From NCBI RefSeq assembly GCF_005503625.1, contig NZ_SCMX01000020.1, positions 1 through 64,000 on the forward strand: DNA of 64,000 nucleotides, read 5' to 3'. Origin of the DNA: Cupriavidus sp. 2SB (GTDB lineage Bacteria; Pseudomonadota; Gammaproteobacteria; Burkholderiales; Burkholderiaceae). The notes below the pieces were generated by a model that ran no database searches, was not told the origin of the DNA, and saw only the letters and a list, made by a program, of their open reading frames with translations. Shown here one piece after another: positions 24,695 through 33,709 of the stretch (position 1 is its first letter; each line of letters begins with the position of its first letter). A program made the translations under genes and the position numbers.

Positions 24695-25870
24695 ATGTAC
24701 AACTTCGACCAGACTATCAACCGGCTCCAGACGAATTCGATGAAATGGGATGGTATGCGGCACCGCCTGACACCGGATCAGCAAGCCGCAAACCCATTGC
24801 CAATGTGGGTCGCAGACATGGACTTCCGCGTCGCACAACCCATTCGCGATGCCATACATCGTGAAGCCGAGTTCGGGGTGTTTGGGTATGGCCAAATCTC
24901 AGAGAGCTATGTTGAGGCAGCGATAGAGTGGCAACGTCGTCGCTTCAACTGGGTGGTGCGGCCCGAGTGGCTGGTACCTTCTTCCGGTGTTGTCAATGCG
25001 CTGAACATGGCAATCCAGACGTTCTCGCACCCCGGTGACTACATCCTGGTACAACCGCCCGTATACATACACTTCCATCAAGACATCGTCATCAACGGCC
25101 GCCGGCTGTTAGAAGCCCCCCTTGCACGCACGACACACGGCTACCGATTCGATCCTGAAGCATTTGAAGCCGCCATTCGCCCGGGAACGAAACTCTTCAT
25201 CTTGTGCAACCCCCATAACCCAACGGGAAACGTGTGGTCGCGCGAGGACTTGATGACAATGGGCGCGATCTGCCAGCGGCACGGCATCATCGTCGTATCC
25301 GACGAAATTCATGCGGACCTGATCTTTGACCGCAGCCTGCAGCACATACCGTTCGCTTCGCTTGATCCCGGGCTTGCCGAAAACTGCATCGTCTGCACCT
25401 CTCCCGGTAAGACGTTTAATACCGCAGGTCTACAGTGCGCCAACATCTTCATCCCCAACCCTCGGCTCCGAGCAGCCTTCCGTGCGCAATGTGAACGCAG
25501 CGGGCTGAACCTGGTGAACACGATTGGGGCCATCGCGTGCGAAGCCGCATATCGATTTGGAGAGTCGTGGGTGGACGCAATGGTTGACTACGTTGGCGAA
25601 AATCAACGTCATTTCGCAGCAACTGTTCGCGATCACGCTTTACCAGTCAACGTGGTTCCGACTGGCGCGCTCTACCTCGCGTGGTTGGATTGCAGGTCAC
25701 TTGGTCTGCCCCCTAATGAACTGCATGATCACATGCTGCGGAACGTAGGTCTCTGGCTCGATCCTGGCTCCAAGTTCGGTGCGACGGCAGAAGGCTTCAT
25801 GCGCATTAATCTCGCCTGCCCGCGTAGCACCGTGAACGAAGCGCTCCGACGACTAACGACCTACCTGTAA
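24695..25870 (+). CDS. patB: PatB/MalY-type PLP C-S lyase (cystathionine beta-lyase-like aminotransferase)
   Basis: A 391-residue fold-type I PLP enzyme. 'PMWVADMDFRVAQPIRDAI' at 36-54 is the PatB/MalY hallmark. The cofactor site has 'NPHNPTGNVWSREDL' (172-186), 'VVSDEIHADLIF' (200-211) and the Schiff-base Lys K239 in 'TSPGKTFNTAGLQ'. These enzymes cleave C-S bonds of cystathionine and related cysteine conjugates to pyruvate, ammonia and a thiol; some act as aminotransferases. In this region it might release thiols for the dioxygenase at 62501 or act on sulfur amino acids. It is not in an evident operon. Confidence 0.8.
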   Translation: MYNFDQTINRLQTNSMKWDGMRHRLTPDQQAANPLPMWVADMDFRVAQPIRDAIHREAEFGVFGYGQISESYVEAAIEWQRRRFNWVVRPEWLVPSSGVVNALNMAIQTFSHPGDYILVQPPVYIHFHQDIVINGRRLLEAPLARTTHGYRFDPEAFEAAIRPGTKLFILCNPHNPTGNVWSREDLMTMGAICQRHGIIVVSDEIHADLIFDRSLQHIPFASLDPGLAENCIVCTSPGKTFNTAGLQCANIFIPNPRLRAAFRAQCERSGLNLVNTIGAIACEAAYRFGESWVDAMVDYVGENQRHFAATVRDHALPVNVVPTGALYLAWLDCRSLGLPPNELHDHMLRNVGLWLDPGSKFGATAEGFMRINLACPRSTVNEALRRLTTYL

Positions 25871-26274
25871 GCTGCCCCCTGCCCGCTTGCGCCTCAACGC
25901 TGACGAAGCGCTCTCGCGGGCTGCATACCAGCGATCATTCTTCGCGGCATTCGCTTCGAGAACGAGAGTCGCATAAAGGCCGTGGGCGGACGGTCACGCG
26001 AACCATCCTTCAACCATCCCCCTCGTCCATTGCGATGCTATGCGGTTCGGTGAATTGCATAGCGATGAACTTCGTGATGGCATGCCCCCATCGGCGAGGT
26101 TTCATCCCGTCGCAAGCGACAACTCCCTGGCGATCTTTGAACGCAATTCATAGGTGCTTGGACGAACTTGCGCTTTCACTACGACGTGCTCGTGACTAAG
26201 AATTGGGAGGCATTCCCGCACACGCAGGCGAAAGCGCATGCACACCTTGTCGTCACCCAAATGGAGATACAACA
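25871..26274. other. Gap between patB and the CMD gene
   Basis: About 400 bases with no supported gene, RNA or repeat. It should contain the promoter of the CMD gene. Confidence 0.35.
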
Positions 26275-26619
26275 ATGATCAAGGACTGGATCGATCAACT
26301 TAAGAAGAATCGCGCCGCAGGCGCCGTATTCGCGAAGGCCTCGCCGAAGTTGATGGAAGGCTTTGTGGCACTGAATACCAATCAGAATGGCAATGGTGCG
26401 CTCGACGCGCGAACGCGTGAGTTGATTGCACTGGCGGTCGCAGTAACGACCCGCTGCGAAGGTTGCATTGCCTCCCATGCTAATGCCGCGCGGCAGGCAG
26501 GTGTGACCGAAGCTGAGTTGGCCGATGCACTTGGCACGGCGATGGCGCTCAATGCCGGAGCAGCGTACGTCTATTCTGTGCGCGCGTTTGAGGCGTTCCA
26601 ACAGTTCGAAGCGAAGTGA
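26275..26619 (+). CDS. Carboxymuconolactone decarboxylase / AhpD-like protein
   Basis: A 114-residue protein with the CMD-family motif 'ELIALAVAVTTRCEGCIASHANAARQAGVTEAELADAL' (49-86), including C61-x-x-C64 and H68. Members with this redox CxxC-x3-H pattern act as thiol-dependent peroxidase or alkylhydroperoxidase reductase partners; without enzymology the assignment stays at family level. The start at 26275 is chosen because the preceding in-frame residues (from 26203) have no family match. It is isolated, with a palindromic hairpin 45 bases after its stop. Confidence 0.8.
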   Translation: MIKDWIDQLKKNRAAGAVFAKASPKLMEGFVALNTNQNGNGALDARTRELIALAVAVTTRCEGCIASHANAARQAGVTEAELADALGTAMALNAGAAYVYSVRAFEAFQQFEAK

Positions 26620-26663
26620 TGCAACGCTCGGCCACTCCGTCAATCCTACATCTTTAAGATCAT

Positions 26664-26683
26664 CCGACCCACATGTGGGTCGG
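26664..26683. terminator. 20-base perfect palindrome, likely hairpin after the CMD gene
   Basis: CCGACCCACA / TGTGGGTCGG at 26664-26683 is a perfect palindrome. It can form an 8-bp stem with a CATG loop in either strand's transcript. There is no T-run, so termination is only probable. Confidence 0.5.
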
Positions 26684-26959
26684 TCTAACCGACACAGGAT
26701 TCTCCGGTGTCGCCCTCCGGTTGCCCTCCATATGCACCCCGACCAGTCGAAAAGCCACGCTGGTGGCTCCTCGGCTGCAGACGAGTCGCCCGTCGGTTTC
26801 CTTACCTTGCCAGGCATCTCAGCCATGTTGGACCCGTAGTCCAGCCCTCGCTCCATGTAGCGCGGCCTTTCTCGGTGCCTGGCACTCTTGTCCCGTAGCA
26901 AGGCCGCTTCGCATGTGGTCCTTTTGACACTCCCCCATTCACTACCATGGGATTTACCC

Positions 26960-26982
26960 GAATGGAACGTTTGGTTCCATTC
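26960..26982. promoter_or_regulatory. GGAAC-N5-GTTCC inverted repeat upstream of the LysR-ABC-cuyA locus
   Basis: GAATGGAAC (26960-26968) and GTTCCATTC (26974-26982) are perfect inverted arms with a five-base spacer. This is the layout of IclR/KdgR-family operators and matches the core of the site before xsc at 40160. Confidence 0.6.
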
Positions 26983-27204
26983 CAATAACATTCCTAAGCA
27001 ATTCACGAGACGTAGATGTCCATCGTCGGCGCACCATCATGGTGGCGTCCGGCCTACCAATCGAGCATGTGAGGCGCCGCCCCACACTTTCGGTGCAGCA
27101 CGCCGCGGGAGAAGCCCTCCCGGAAGGCCCTGAGCCTGGTTGGGGAATTGCGATGTGATTGGGATCCGTCCCAGACGATGAACCGCGGTGGAATAGGGTA
27201 TGAG

Positions 27205-28188
27205 ATGAAGAGCTTTGCCACACTTACCCAAATGACGGTGTTCGCAAGAATCGCCGAATCCGGAAGCCTTTCAGCCGCCGCGCGGGATCTCAATCTGTCG
27301 CCATCTGCGGTAAGCAAAAGCCTGGCTCAGCTCGAAGAGCGCTTGGGCGTGCTGCTCGTCAAGCGCACGACGCGAAGCCTCACCCTTACCGAGGGAGGCC
27401 GGCTGTTTCTTGAGCGGGCAACGTCCATCCTCTCTGATGTGGAGAACACTCTCGACACCGCGCGCCAGTTTGGACACCCCCATGGAAATCTCAAGCTCAG
27501 CAGCTCCATCGCGTTCGGCACAAAGCAACTGACAAATATCGTTGGCAGATATCTCGAAGCGTATCCCGAGGTCAACGCCAACATTATTCTGGACGATCGC
27601 AACGTCAATCTCTCCGAGGAAAATTTTGACATCGCGCTGCGTATCACCGCCGACACACATTGGGGCTATGCCGCACGGAAGCTAGCCTGTATCCGATGGT
27701 TGTACTGCGCCTCACCTGAATATCTGGCCAATCATGCCGATATCGATCATCCCCAGGATCTCACGCATCATGCCTGCCTTGTCTATCCGGCCATGACGCT
27801 CGACGGGGCATGGACATTCCGGCGAGACGACCATACCCAGCACATCAAAGTATCACCCCGCATGATCTGCAACTCGAGCCTGGCGCTGCGAGAAGCCGCG
27901 CTCGAACATCGAGGCATTGCTTGCCTTCCCACCTACCTGGTGGCCTCCGACATCAGCAAAGGCCATCTCCGCGTGGTAGTTCCCCAATACCGATCCGCGA
28001 TAGTTCACACGCTGTATGCCATGTACTACCGCTCAAAATACGAGAATCCCCTCATTAGAAGTTTTATAGATTTTCTGGCAAATGAATTCGGCGACATCCC
28101 ACCTTGGGAGCGCGATGCCCCTGCATCACCAAGCTTGTCTTACCCCAGGGGCTATCCTCGGGATTTTCATGCCGTTGCAAGCGCTTGA
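27205..28188 (+). CDS. LysR-family regulator (LTTR)
   Basis: A 327-residue protein with an N-terminal helix-turn-helix ('MTVFARIAESGSLSAAARDLNLSPSAVSKSLAQLEERLGVLLVKRTTRSLTLTEGG', residues 9-65) and a periplasmic-binding-like effector domain. Start ATG 27205 is just before the conserved domain. It is placed upstream of, and co-directional with, the ABC transporter and CuyA-like genes, but a terminator follows it, so it is a separate unit. It is the most likely local regulator of those genes; a T-N11-A-like palindrome lies before the binding-protein gene. Confidence 0.85.
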   Translation: MKSFATLTQMTVFARIAESGSLSAAARDLNLSPSAVSKSLAQLEERLGVLLVKRTTRSLTLTEGGRLFLERATSILSDVENTLDTARQFGHPHGNLKLSSSIAFGTKQLTNIVGRYLEAYPEVNANIILDDRNVNLSEENFDIALRITADTHWGYAARKLACIRWLYCASPEYLANHADIDHPQDLTHHACLVYPAMTLDGAWTFRRDDHTQHIKVSPRMICNSSLALREAALEHRGIACLPTYLVASDISKGHLRVVVPQYRSAIVHTLYAMYYRSKYENPLIRSFIDFLANEFGDIPPWERDAPASPSLSYPRGYPRDFHAVASA

Positions 28189-28235
28189 ATTCACCACCCT
28201 GATCATCACGCAGCTTTAAACGTCACCTATTCACA

Positions 28236-28265
28236 AAAACCACGACAGCCCGTCGTGGCTTTTGT
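28236..28265 (+). terminator. Terminator after the LysR gene
   Basis: CCACGAC (28240-28246) pairs with GTCGTGG (28252-28258), followed by CTTTT, with AAAAA on the other side. It is bidirectional in form. Confidence 0.7.
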
Positions 28266-28338
28266 CGTTGCACCTAAATATTGCTCAATTCACTTTGGAC
28301 AATAACTCAAAGGTCTCATGAACATAATGCGCTTCTCG

Positions 28339-28355
28339 GCAAATTTTCAATTTGC
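28339..28355. promoter_or_regulatory. Palindrome upstream of the ABC binding-protein gene
   Basis: GCAAATT (28339-28345) and AATTTGC (28349-28355) flank TTC. It lies 54 bases before the start of the gene at 28409 in an AT-rich stretch. The shape fits a LysR-type site. Confidence 0.45.
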
Positions 28356-28408
28356 TTTAATGAATCCAACCACGACCATGCATCGATCCCACCAGGAAGC
28401 CTACGACC

Positions 28409-29296
28409 ATGAAATCCACGCACCTCCTTATCGCTGCGATGACGTTCATCGCATGCAACTCATATGCATCAGATGTTGATACGCTAAGCCGAATCAAAAG
28501 CTCCGGAGCGATGACGCTTGGTTACCAGGAAACCGCCGTTCCTTTCTCTTATCTTGGAGACAATGCGGCGCCCACTGGCTTCACCTGGGAGATCTGCCAG
28601 AGGATCGTTGGGTCTGTAAAGAAAGCCATCGGGCGCAATGACATTGCAGTCAAAAGTCAGCCGGTAACTGGCCAAAACAGAATTCCGCTGCTTGTGAACG
28701 GCACCATCGACTTGCAGTGCGGTTCCACCACCAACAATAAAGAGCGCGCCAAACAAGTCGCATTCGCCACGAACACCTTCTACACAGGTACCCGATTTCT
28801 TGTGAAATCGAGCTCCGGCATCAATTCCATCACTGACCTGAAAGGCAAAACGGTAGTCTCGACGGTTGGCTCATCGAATCTCCTTGTACTCCGTCGTGTG
28901 AACAAAGAGCAAAATCTGGGAATGGAGATTATCGCTGCAAAAGACAATGCGGAAGCGATGCTGCTTGTGCAGTCTGGCCAGGCGGCGGCCTTCGGGATGG
29001 ACGACATCCTCCTGTTTGGCCAACGCGCCGGATCGCGCAATCCGGGCGACTACGCAATCGTCGGCGATGCTATCCAGGTCGAACCTTTTGCCATCATGCT
29101 CCGCCGAGACGACCCCGAGTTCAAGAAGCTTGTGGACGACACGATCTCCGGCCTGATGAAAAGTGGCGAGTTTGATGCGATGTATAAGAAATGGTTCGAA
29201 ACGCCGATTCCACCCAAGGGAATTTCGCTCAATGTCCCGATGAGCCAGGCGCTTCGAGACAACATGAAGACGCTCTCGGACAAGCCTTCTCTGTAG
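28409..29296 (+). CDS. Amino-acid ABC transporter substrate-binding protein (GltI-like)
   Basis: A 295-residue secreted protein with a signal peptide (residues 1-20, 'HLLIAAMTFIACNSYAS') and a family 3 solute-binding fold: 'LSRIKSSGAMTLGYQETAVPFSYLGDNAAPTGFTWEIC', 'VNGTIDLQCGSTTNNKERAKQVAFA' and 'GSSNLLVLRRVNKEQNLGMEI'. It resembles glutamate/aspartate-binding proteins. L-Cysteate is the sulfonate analogue of aspartate, and the operon ends with a CuyA-like gene, so cysteate or a related amino acid is a plausible ligand. This is inference from context. A hairpin separates it from the permease genes, which usually raises the binding-protein level. Confidence 0.85.
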   Translation: MKSTHLLIAAMTFIACNSYASDVDTLSRIKSSGAMTLGYQETAVPFSYLGDNAAPTGFTWEICQRIVGSVKKAIGRNDIAVKSQPVTGQNRIPLLVNGTIDLQCGSTTNNKERAKQVAFATNTFYTGTRFLVKSSSGINSITDLKGKTVVSTVGSSNLLVLRRVNKEQNLGMEIIAAKDNAEAMLLVQSGQAAAFGMDDILLFGQRAGSRNPGDYAIVGDAIQVEPFAIMLRRDDPEFKKLVDDTISGLMKSGEFDAMYKKWFETPIPPKGISLNVPMSQALRDNMKTLSDKPSL

Positions 29297-29315
29297 GTTC
29301 CTTACGCCTCATTAG

Positions 29316-29346
29316 AAAAGGGGACCACTCTAAACGGCCCCCTTTT
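29316..29346 (+). terminator. Intercistronic hairpin between binding protein and permease
   Basis: AAAAGGGG (29316-29323) pairs with CCCCTTTT (29339-29346) over a 15-base loop. It ends in four T. It is probably a leaky terminator or a 3' stabiliser inside the ABC operon. Confidence 0.55.
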
Positions 29347-29420
29347 CCTAATTATTATCAGAATGTTCTGCAAACCATGAATCAATTTTCATCATTCAAT
29401 AATAGGCGTGAGGATCTGCC

Positions 29421-30164
29421 GTGAATATATGGGACTGGCAGGTTTTCTGCACGGACACCATCAGCGGCGAGATCTCGCCAAGATGCTTCGGTGAGAATGG
29501 CAGTATTACGTACCTGGATTGGATGCTTTCAGCCTGGGGATGGACCCTTTCCGTCGCAACGTGCGCGCTCGTAATCGGTGTCATTATTGGAACCATTATC
29601 GGAGTGATTCGCACGTTTGACAATAAGCTCATCCTACGAATAAGCAGCATATGGATCGATCTGTTTCGAAACATCCCATTGCTTCTGCAGGTCTTCCTTT
29701 GGTATCACGTTGTGCCTCAGTTGATACCTGGTCTGTCAGGTACGCCTAGATTCTTACTTGTCGTCATCGCATTGGGACTGTTCACTTCCGCGCGGATAGC
29801 GGAGCAGGTTCGTACCGGTATTCAGGCGATCCCCAAAGGTCAGCGGGCTGCTGGCCAGGCGCTCGGTCTAACCCGGTGGCAAACGTATCGATTCGTTCTT
29901 CTTCCCGTAGCGTTTCGCATCATCGCACCGCCGCTCACCAGCGAGGCTATGACGATCGTCAAGAACTCTTCGGTCGCATTTGCCGTCAGCGTTTCCGAAT
30001 TGACCATGTTCGCGATGCAAGCGCAGGAGGAGACATCTCGCGGGATTGAAATCTATCTCGCGGTTACCCTCCTTTATTTCGCGTCGACGTTTGCGGTAAA
30101 CCTGGCCGCGAGGCGAATCGAAAATCGATTCTGCATACCTGGAATGCTGGGGTTCAAGCAATGA
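29421..30164 (+). CDS. Amino-acid ABC transporter permease 1 (GltJ-like)
   Basis: A 247-residue membrane protein of the HisMQ permease family, with about five helices and the cytoplasmic loop 'AARIAEQVRTGIQAIPKGQRAAGQALGLTRWQTYRFVLLPVAFRIIAPPL', which docks on the ATPase. The N-terminal 'DWQVFC... WMLSAWGWTLSVATCALVIGVIIG' is like the GltJ permease of glutamate/aspartate systems. It overlaps the next permease by four bases (ATGA), so the two are coupled. Confidence 0.85.
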   Translation: MNIWDWQVFCTDTISGEISPRCFGENGSITYLDWMLSAWGWTLSVATCALVIGVIIGTIIGVIRTFDNKLILRISSIWIDLFRNIPLLLQVFLWYHVVPQLIPGLSGTPRFLLVVIALGLFTSARIAEQVRTGIQAIPKGQRAAGQALGLTRWQTYRFVLLPVAFRIIAPPLTSEAMTIVKNSSVAFAVSVSELTMFAMQAQEETSRGIEIYLAVTLLYFASTFAVNLAARRIENRFCIPGMLGFKQ

Positions 30165-30829
30165 ACAATCTCGACTTCTCTTTCTTCAACTGGGATACCT
30201 TCCTTGTTTTCATAAAAAAAGGGCTCTTCTTTTCGATCAAGCTTACATTGATCGCGATGCTTTGCGGCATCGCCATCGGCACGGTGTTGGCATTGATGCG
30301 GTTATCGGGAAGGCGTTGGCTGGAGCGTCCGGCCTCGATCTACGTCAATACGCTGCGATCGATTCCCCTTGTGATGATCATCCTCTGGTTCTATCTGCTG
30401 ATACCACTATTCGTTGGTCATCCGATTGGTGCAGAGCTCTCGGCAATCATCACTTACGTTGCATTTGAGGCCGCCTATTATTCGGAAATCATGCGCGCGG
30501 GCATACAAAGTGTCTCCCGCGGTCAGATCCATGCGGGATACGCCATGGGTATGACGTATGGGCAATGCATGCGGCTCGTCGTGCTTCCTCAAGCATTCCG
30601 CGCAATGTTGCCACTGCTTTTGACCCAGACGATCGTCCTATTTCAAGAGACATCGCTGGTCTACGCCATCGGCGCCTATGACCTGCTGAAGGGCTTTTCA
30701 ATTGTTGGCGTCAACTTCAATCGGCCGGTCGAAACATATTTAATCGCCAGCATCACATATTTCTGCATTTGCTACTCACTTAGCCTGATGGTGAGGAGAC
30801 TCCAGTTCCGCCTGGCCGTCGTTAGATAA
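30161..30829 (+). CDS. Amino-acid ABC transporter permease 2 (GltK-like)
   Basis: A 222-residue HisMQ-family permease: 'GLFFSIKLTLIAMLCGIAIGTVLALMRLSG', 'TLRSIPLVMIILWFYLLIPLF' and the EAA loop 'EAAYYSEIMRAGIQSVSRGQIHAGYAMGMTYGQCMRLVVLPQAFRAMLPLL'. It forms a heterodimer with the preceding permease. The gene overlaps its neighbour by four bases and ends 11 bases before the ATPase gene. Confidence 0.85.
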   Translation: MNNLDFSFFNWDTFLVFIKKGLFFSIKLTLIAMLCGIAIGTVLALMRLSGRRWLERPASIYVNTLRSIPLVMIILWFYLLIPLFVGHPIGAELSAIITYVAFEAAYYSEIMRAGIQSVSRGQIHAGYAMGMTYGQCMRLVVLPQAFRAMLPLLLTQTIVLFQETSLVYAIGAYDLLKGFSIVGVNFNRPVETYLIASITYFCICYSLSLMVRRLQFRLAVVR

Positions 30830-30840
30830 AAGGTTGCGCC

Positions 30841-31575
<735 letters not shown>

Positions 31576-31597
31576 CCACTAGCCCAGAGCGCCCGTC

Positions 31598-32608
31598 ATG
31601 AATCTTGATTTGCAACGGTACCCACGACTGTTCCTGGGGGGAACGCACACTCCATTGGAATATCTGCCCCGACTTACAAAATTGCTCGGAGGGCCCTCGC
31701 TGTTTATCAAGCGGGAGGACTGCTCGCGACTGGCCACAGGCGGAAACAAGACCCGAAAGCTTGAGTTTCTCCTCGGAGACGCGCAGAGACAGGGAGCGGA
31801 CACGATTGTCACAAGTGGTGCAACGCAATCCAATCATGCACGGCAGACAGCGGCCGCAGCAGCAAAGATGGGGTTTCAATGTACGGTCGTACTTGAGGCG
31901 CGTGTCCCGTCTATGGAGCCGCATTACAGTTCGTCGGGCAACGCGCTGCTGGACAAGGTGCTGGGTGCCTCGATTGTCTCGGCGCCGTCGGGCGCAGACA
32001 TACCAGCCCTGGTGGAAGAGGTTGCGCAACGTCTGCGTGATGCAGGCCGCTCGCCCTACGTGATTCCGGCTGGTGGATCAAATGTCATCGGGACACTGGG
32101 ATTTGTAGAGTGCGCGGGGGAGATTCTGGCCCAGACCGCCGAACTACAGGTATCCCCAGACCACCTCGTCGTTGCCTCCGGCAGCGCCGGTACGCATGCA
32201 GGCCTCCTTGTGGGCCTCGATGCATTGGGGAGCTCCTGCGCGATTTCTGGCATCAGCGTGGGCGCCCCGACATCCCTCCAAGCAAACAAGGTAGGGCATC
32301 TGGCCGCTGCCGTCTGCCGCGAGCTCGAGCTTCCCGTGGAAAACATTCCTGGACAAGTACGGGTCGATGATGAGTTCATCGGGCCGGGATACGGCCTGCC
32401 GACGGCAGCGGTCAGAGAAGCGATTGATCTCATGGCACGCCATGAAGGCATTCTTCTCGACCCGGTCTACACAGGGAAAAGCATGGCAGCTTTGATTAGC
32501 TATGTTCGGTCGGGTCGTTTTTCCAAAGATGAGAACGTTATTTTCGTTCACACCGGAGGCAGTGCCGCACTGTTTGGCTACGAGCTTTTTTTAAGCAGGC
32601 CTCACTAG
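31598..32608 (+). CDS. cuyA: PLP lyase of the L-cysteate sulfo-lyase / D-cysteine desulfhydrase family
   Basis: A 336-residue fold-type II PLP enzyme of the ACC deaminase-like family. Key parts are 'IKREDCSRLATGGNKTRKLEFLLGDA' with Schiff-base Lys K51, 'TSGATQSNHARQTAAAAAKMG' and 'VIPAGGSNVIGTLGFVECAGEI'. CuyA cleaves L-cysteate to pyruvate, sulfite and ammonia; DcyD acts on D-cysteine and releases sulfide. The two cannot be told apart reliably by eye. I lean to CuyA because the window holds a sulfite exporter, a sulfite dehydrogenase and Xsc, and because the upstream importer is of the aspartate type. Last gene of the ABC operon. Confidence 0.7.
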   Translation: MNLDLQRYPRLFLGGTHTPLEYLPRLTKLLGGPSLFIKREDCSRLATGGNKTRKLEFLLGDAQRQGADTIVTSGATQSNHARQTAAAAAKMGFQCTVVLEARVPSMEPHYSSSGNALLDKVLGASIVSAPSGADIPALVEEVAQRLRDAGRSPYVIPAGGSNVIGTLGFVECAGEILAQTAELQVSPDHLVVASGSAGTHAGLLVGLDALGSSCAISGISVGAPTSLQANKVGHLAAAVCRELELPVENIPGQVRVDDEFIGPGYGLPTAAVREAIDLMARHEGILLDPVYTGKSMAALISYVRSGRFSKDENVIFVHTGGSAALFGYELFLSRPH

Positions 32609-32755
32609 GCGGCCGCCAGCAGCTTTCGCTTGCTTATTCTCCACGTACCGAGGCACCATGAAGCATCGATAGAAGATGGCACGTCATGATTAGTATTGCT
32701 GGCGACCTGGCGGCGGGCGTTGCTCCGCGCCATCGCCTGCTGCACCACCCGAGAG

Positions 32756-33544
32756 TCAGTCTTCGAAGATGCCCATTAGCGTGTCCTCGGGCACTCCGAT
32801 TTGCCTTCTCAACTTATTGTGACCGTCGATCCAGACTAGTGCGGGTAGTTCGTTGAATCCGAACTGCCGCAGCACGCGCATGTTTGCTTCGATCTGGTGC
32901 TGGACCACTTCAGTCGCGGCGGCAGCCGGCATCTCGCAGTGGAACGTCCAGGGCAGATGCGGGCGTACCGCCCTCATCGCGCACTCGTCCATCTGCCTCA
33001 GAAAGGTGGAGGAAGGGTCGGCTGCTGTCAGAACTCCCGCGACACGGCCTGCACTCTCCACCCCGCGCAACCCGACAAGAATATGCCGGAGTTGCACTTT
33101 TCCGCTATCAACCCAAGGTCGAGCGTCAAGCCAGAACTTGAAACACGATTCACAATTCAAGTCCGTGAACACATAGACGATGCGTGGAGCATCGGTCCTG
33201 CCGTCTGCGATCCAGGTTGTGCCCGCCAACTTCTCCGTTAGGGCTTGCGACAGAGCGACGCGTACCGCGGCGATCACCTCCGCCTTGCTGGTTTCACGCC
33301 CTGCCATATCGAGCATTGTTCCGATTACCACGTGCTCCCCATCTGGCGCTTGGTAGATGGCAATTGGTCGCCCGTCACTTTCCGCCGCCCACGCATGCAA
33401 CCCGCCTTGTGACGCAATTGGGCGCAGTACTGAGATGCCCCGGTTGTGAAGGATGTCGAAGAGTCTGGATTCCTTGGGCGTGGCGGCTGTCGCGGTCATC
33501 ACGGCAAAAAGGAAGATGGCGGAAAGGAACCCTTTGGGGGGCAT
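32756..33544 (-). CDS. DsbC/DsbG-like periplasmic thioredoxin-fold protein, CESC active site
   Basis: A 262-residue secreted protein (signal at residues 1-22). The thioredoxin-like domain has 'IVYVFTDLNCESCFKFWLDARPW', so the active site is C131-Glu-Ser-C134, which differs from the CPYC/CGYC of typical DsbG/DsbC. The N-terminal half matches the dimerisation domain ('ILHNRGISVLRPIASQGGLHAWAAESDGRPIAIY'). It is divergent from the response regulator at 33710 and a distant paralogue of DsbG at 35950. The unusual CXXC should change redox potential. The start at 33544 is chosen because a signal peptide follows; the ORF extends to 33631. Confidence 0.75.
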   Translation of the reverse strand: MPPKGFLSAIFLFAVMTATAATPKESRLFDILHNRGISVLRPIASQGGLHAWAAESDGRPIAIYQAPDGEHVVIGTMLDMAGRETSKAEVIAAVRVALSQALTEKLAGTTWIADGRTDAPRIVYVFTDLNCESCFKFWLDARPWVDSGKVQLRHILVGLRGVESAGRVAGVLTAADPSSTFLRQMDECAMRAVRPHLPWTFHCEMPAAAATEVVQHQIEANMRVLRQFGFNELPALVWIDGHNKLRRQIGVPEDTLMGIFED

Positions 33545-33646
33545 GCTGTCGATGTCAGGTCCGTAATGAGGTTGCCGCGTGATGTATCCGGATCCGCACG
33601 AGGAACCCGGTAAATCTGCGAAGCCGGCCAAGGTTGCGCGGAAAGC

Positions 33647-33684
33647 GTTAACGGACCGTTAACATCACGACGGAAGAATCCGTC
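33647..33684. promoter_or_regulatory. Two stacked palindromes in the dsb/two-component promoter
   Basis: GTTAACGG (33647-33654) and CCGTTAAC (33656-33663) flank a single A; GACGGA (33669-33674) and TCCGTC (33679-33684) flank AGAA. Both lie between divergent starts at 33544 and 33710 and are candidate response-regulator sites. Confidence 0.55.
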
Positions 33685-33709
33685 GCAGTCCCCGTGAGAG
33701 TTAGGAATA

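Larger units (their letters stand above)
26620..27204. other. Long non-coding gap with structured segments
   Basis: The gap holds the palindrome at 26664-26683, a GC-rich minus-strand segment (about 26690-26930) rich in short complementary stretches, and the operator at 26960-26982. The minus frame crossing it also runs antisense through the CMD gene and has no family match. The GC-rich segment may be the remnant of a structured RNA or mobile element, which I cannot identify. Confidence 0.35.

Noticed and set aside
24695-25870. Sulfopyruvate/cysteate aminotransferase
   Set aside because: The PatB/MalY hallmark near residue 36 points to a C-S lyase, and nothing in the sequence indicates a sulfonate substrate.
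26179-27006. 275-residue minus-strand frame covering the CMD gene and the structured gap
   Set aside because: Its C-terminal half is antisense to the clearly conserved CMD gene and the rest has no family match.
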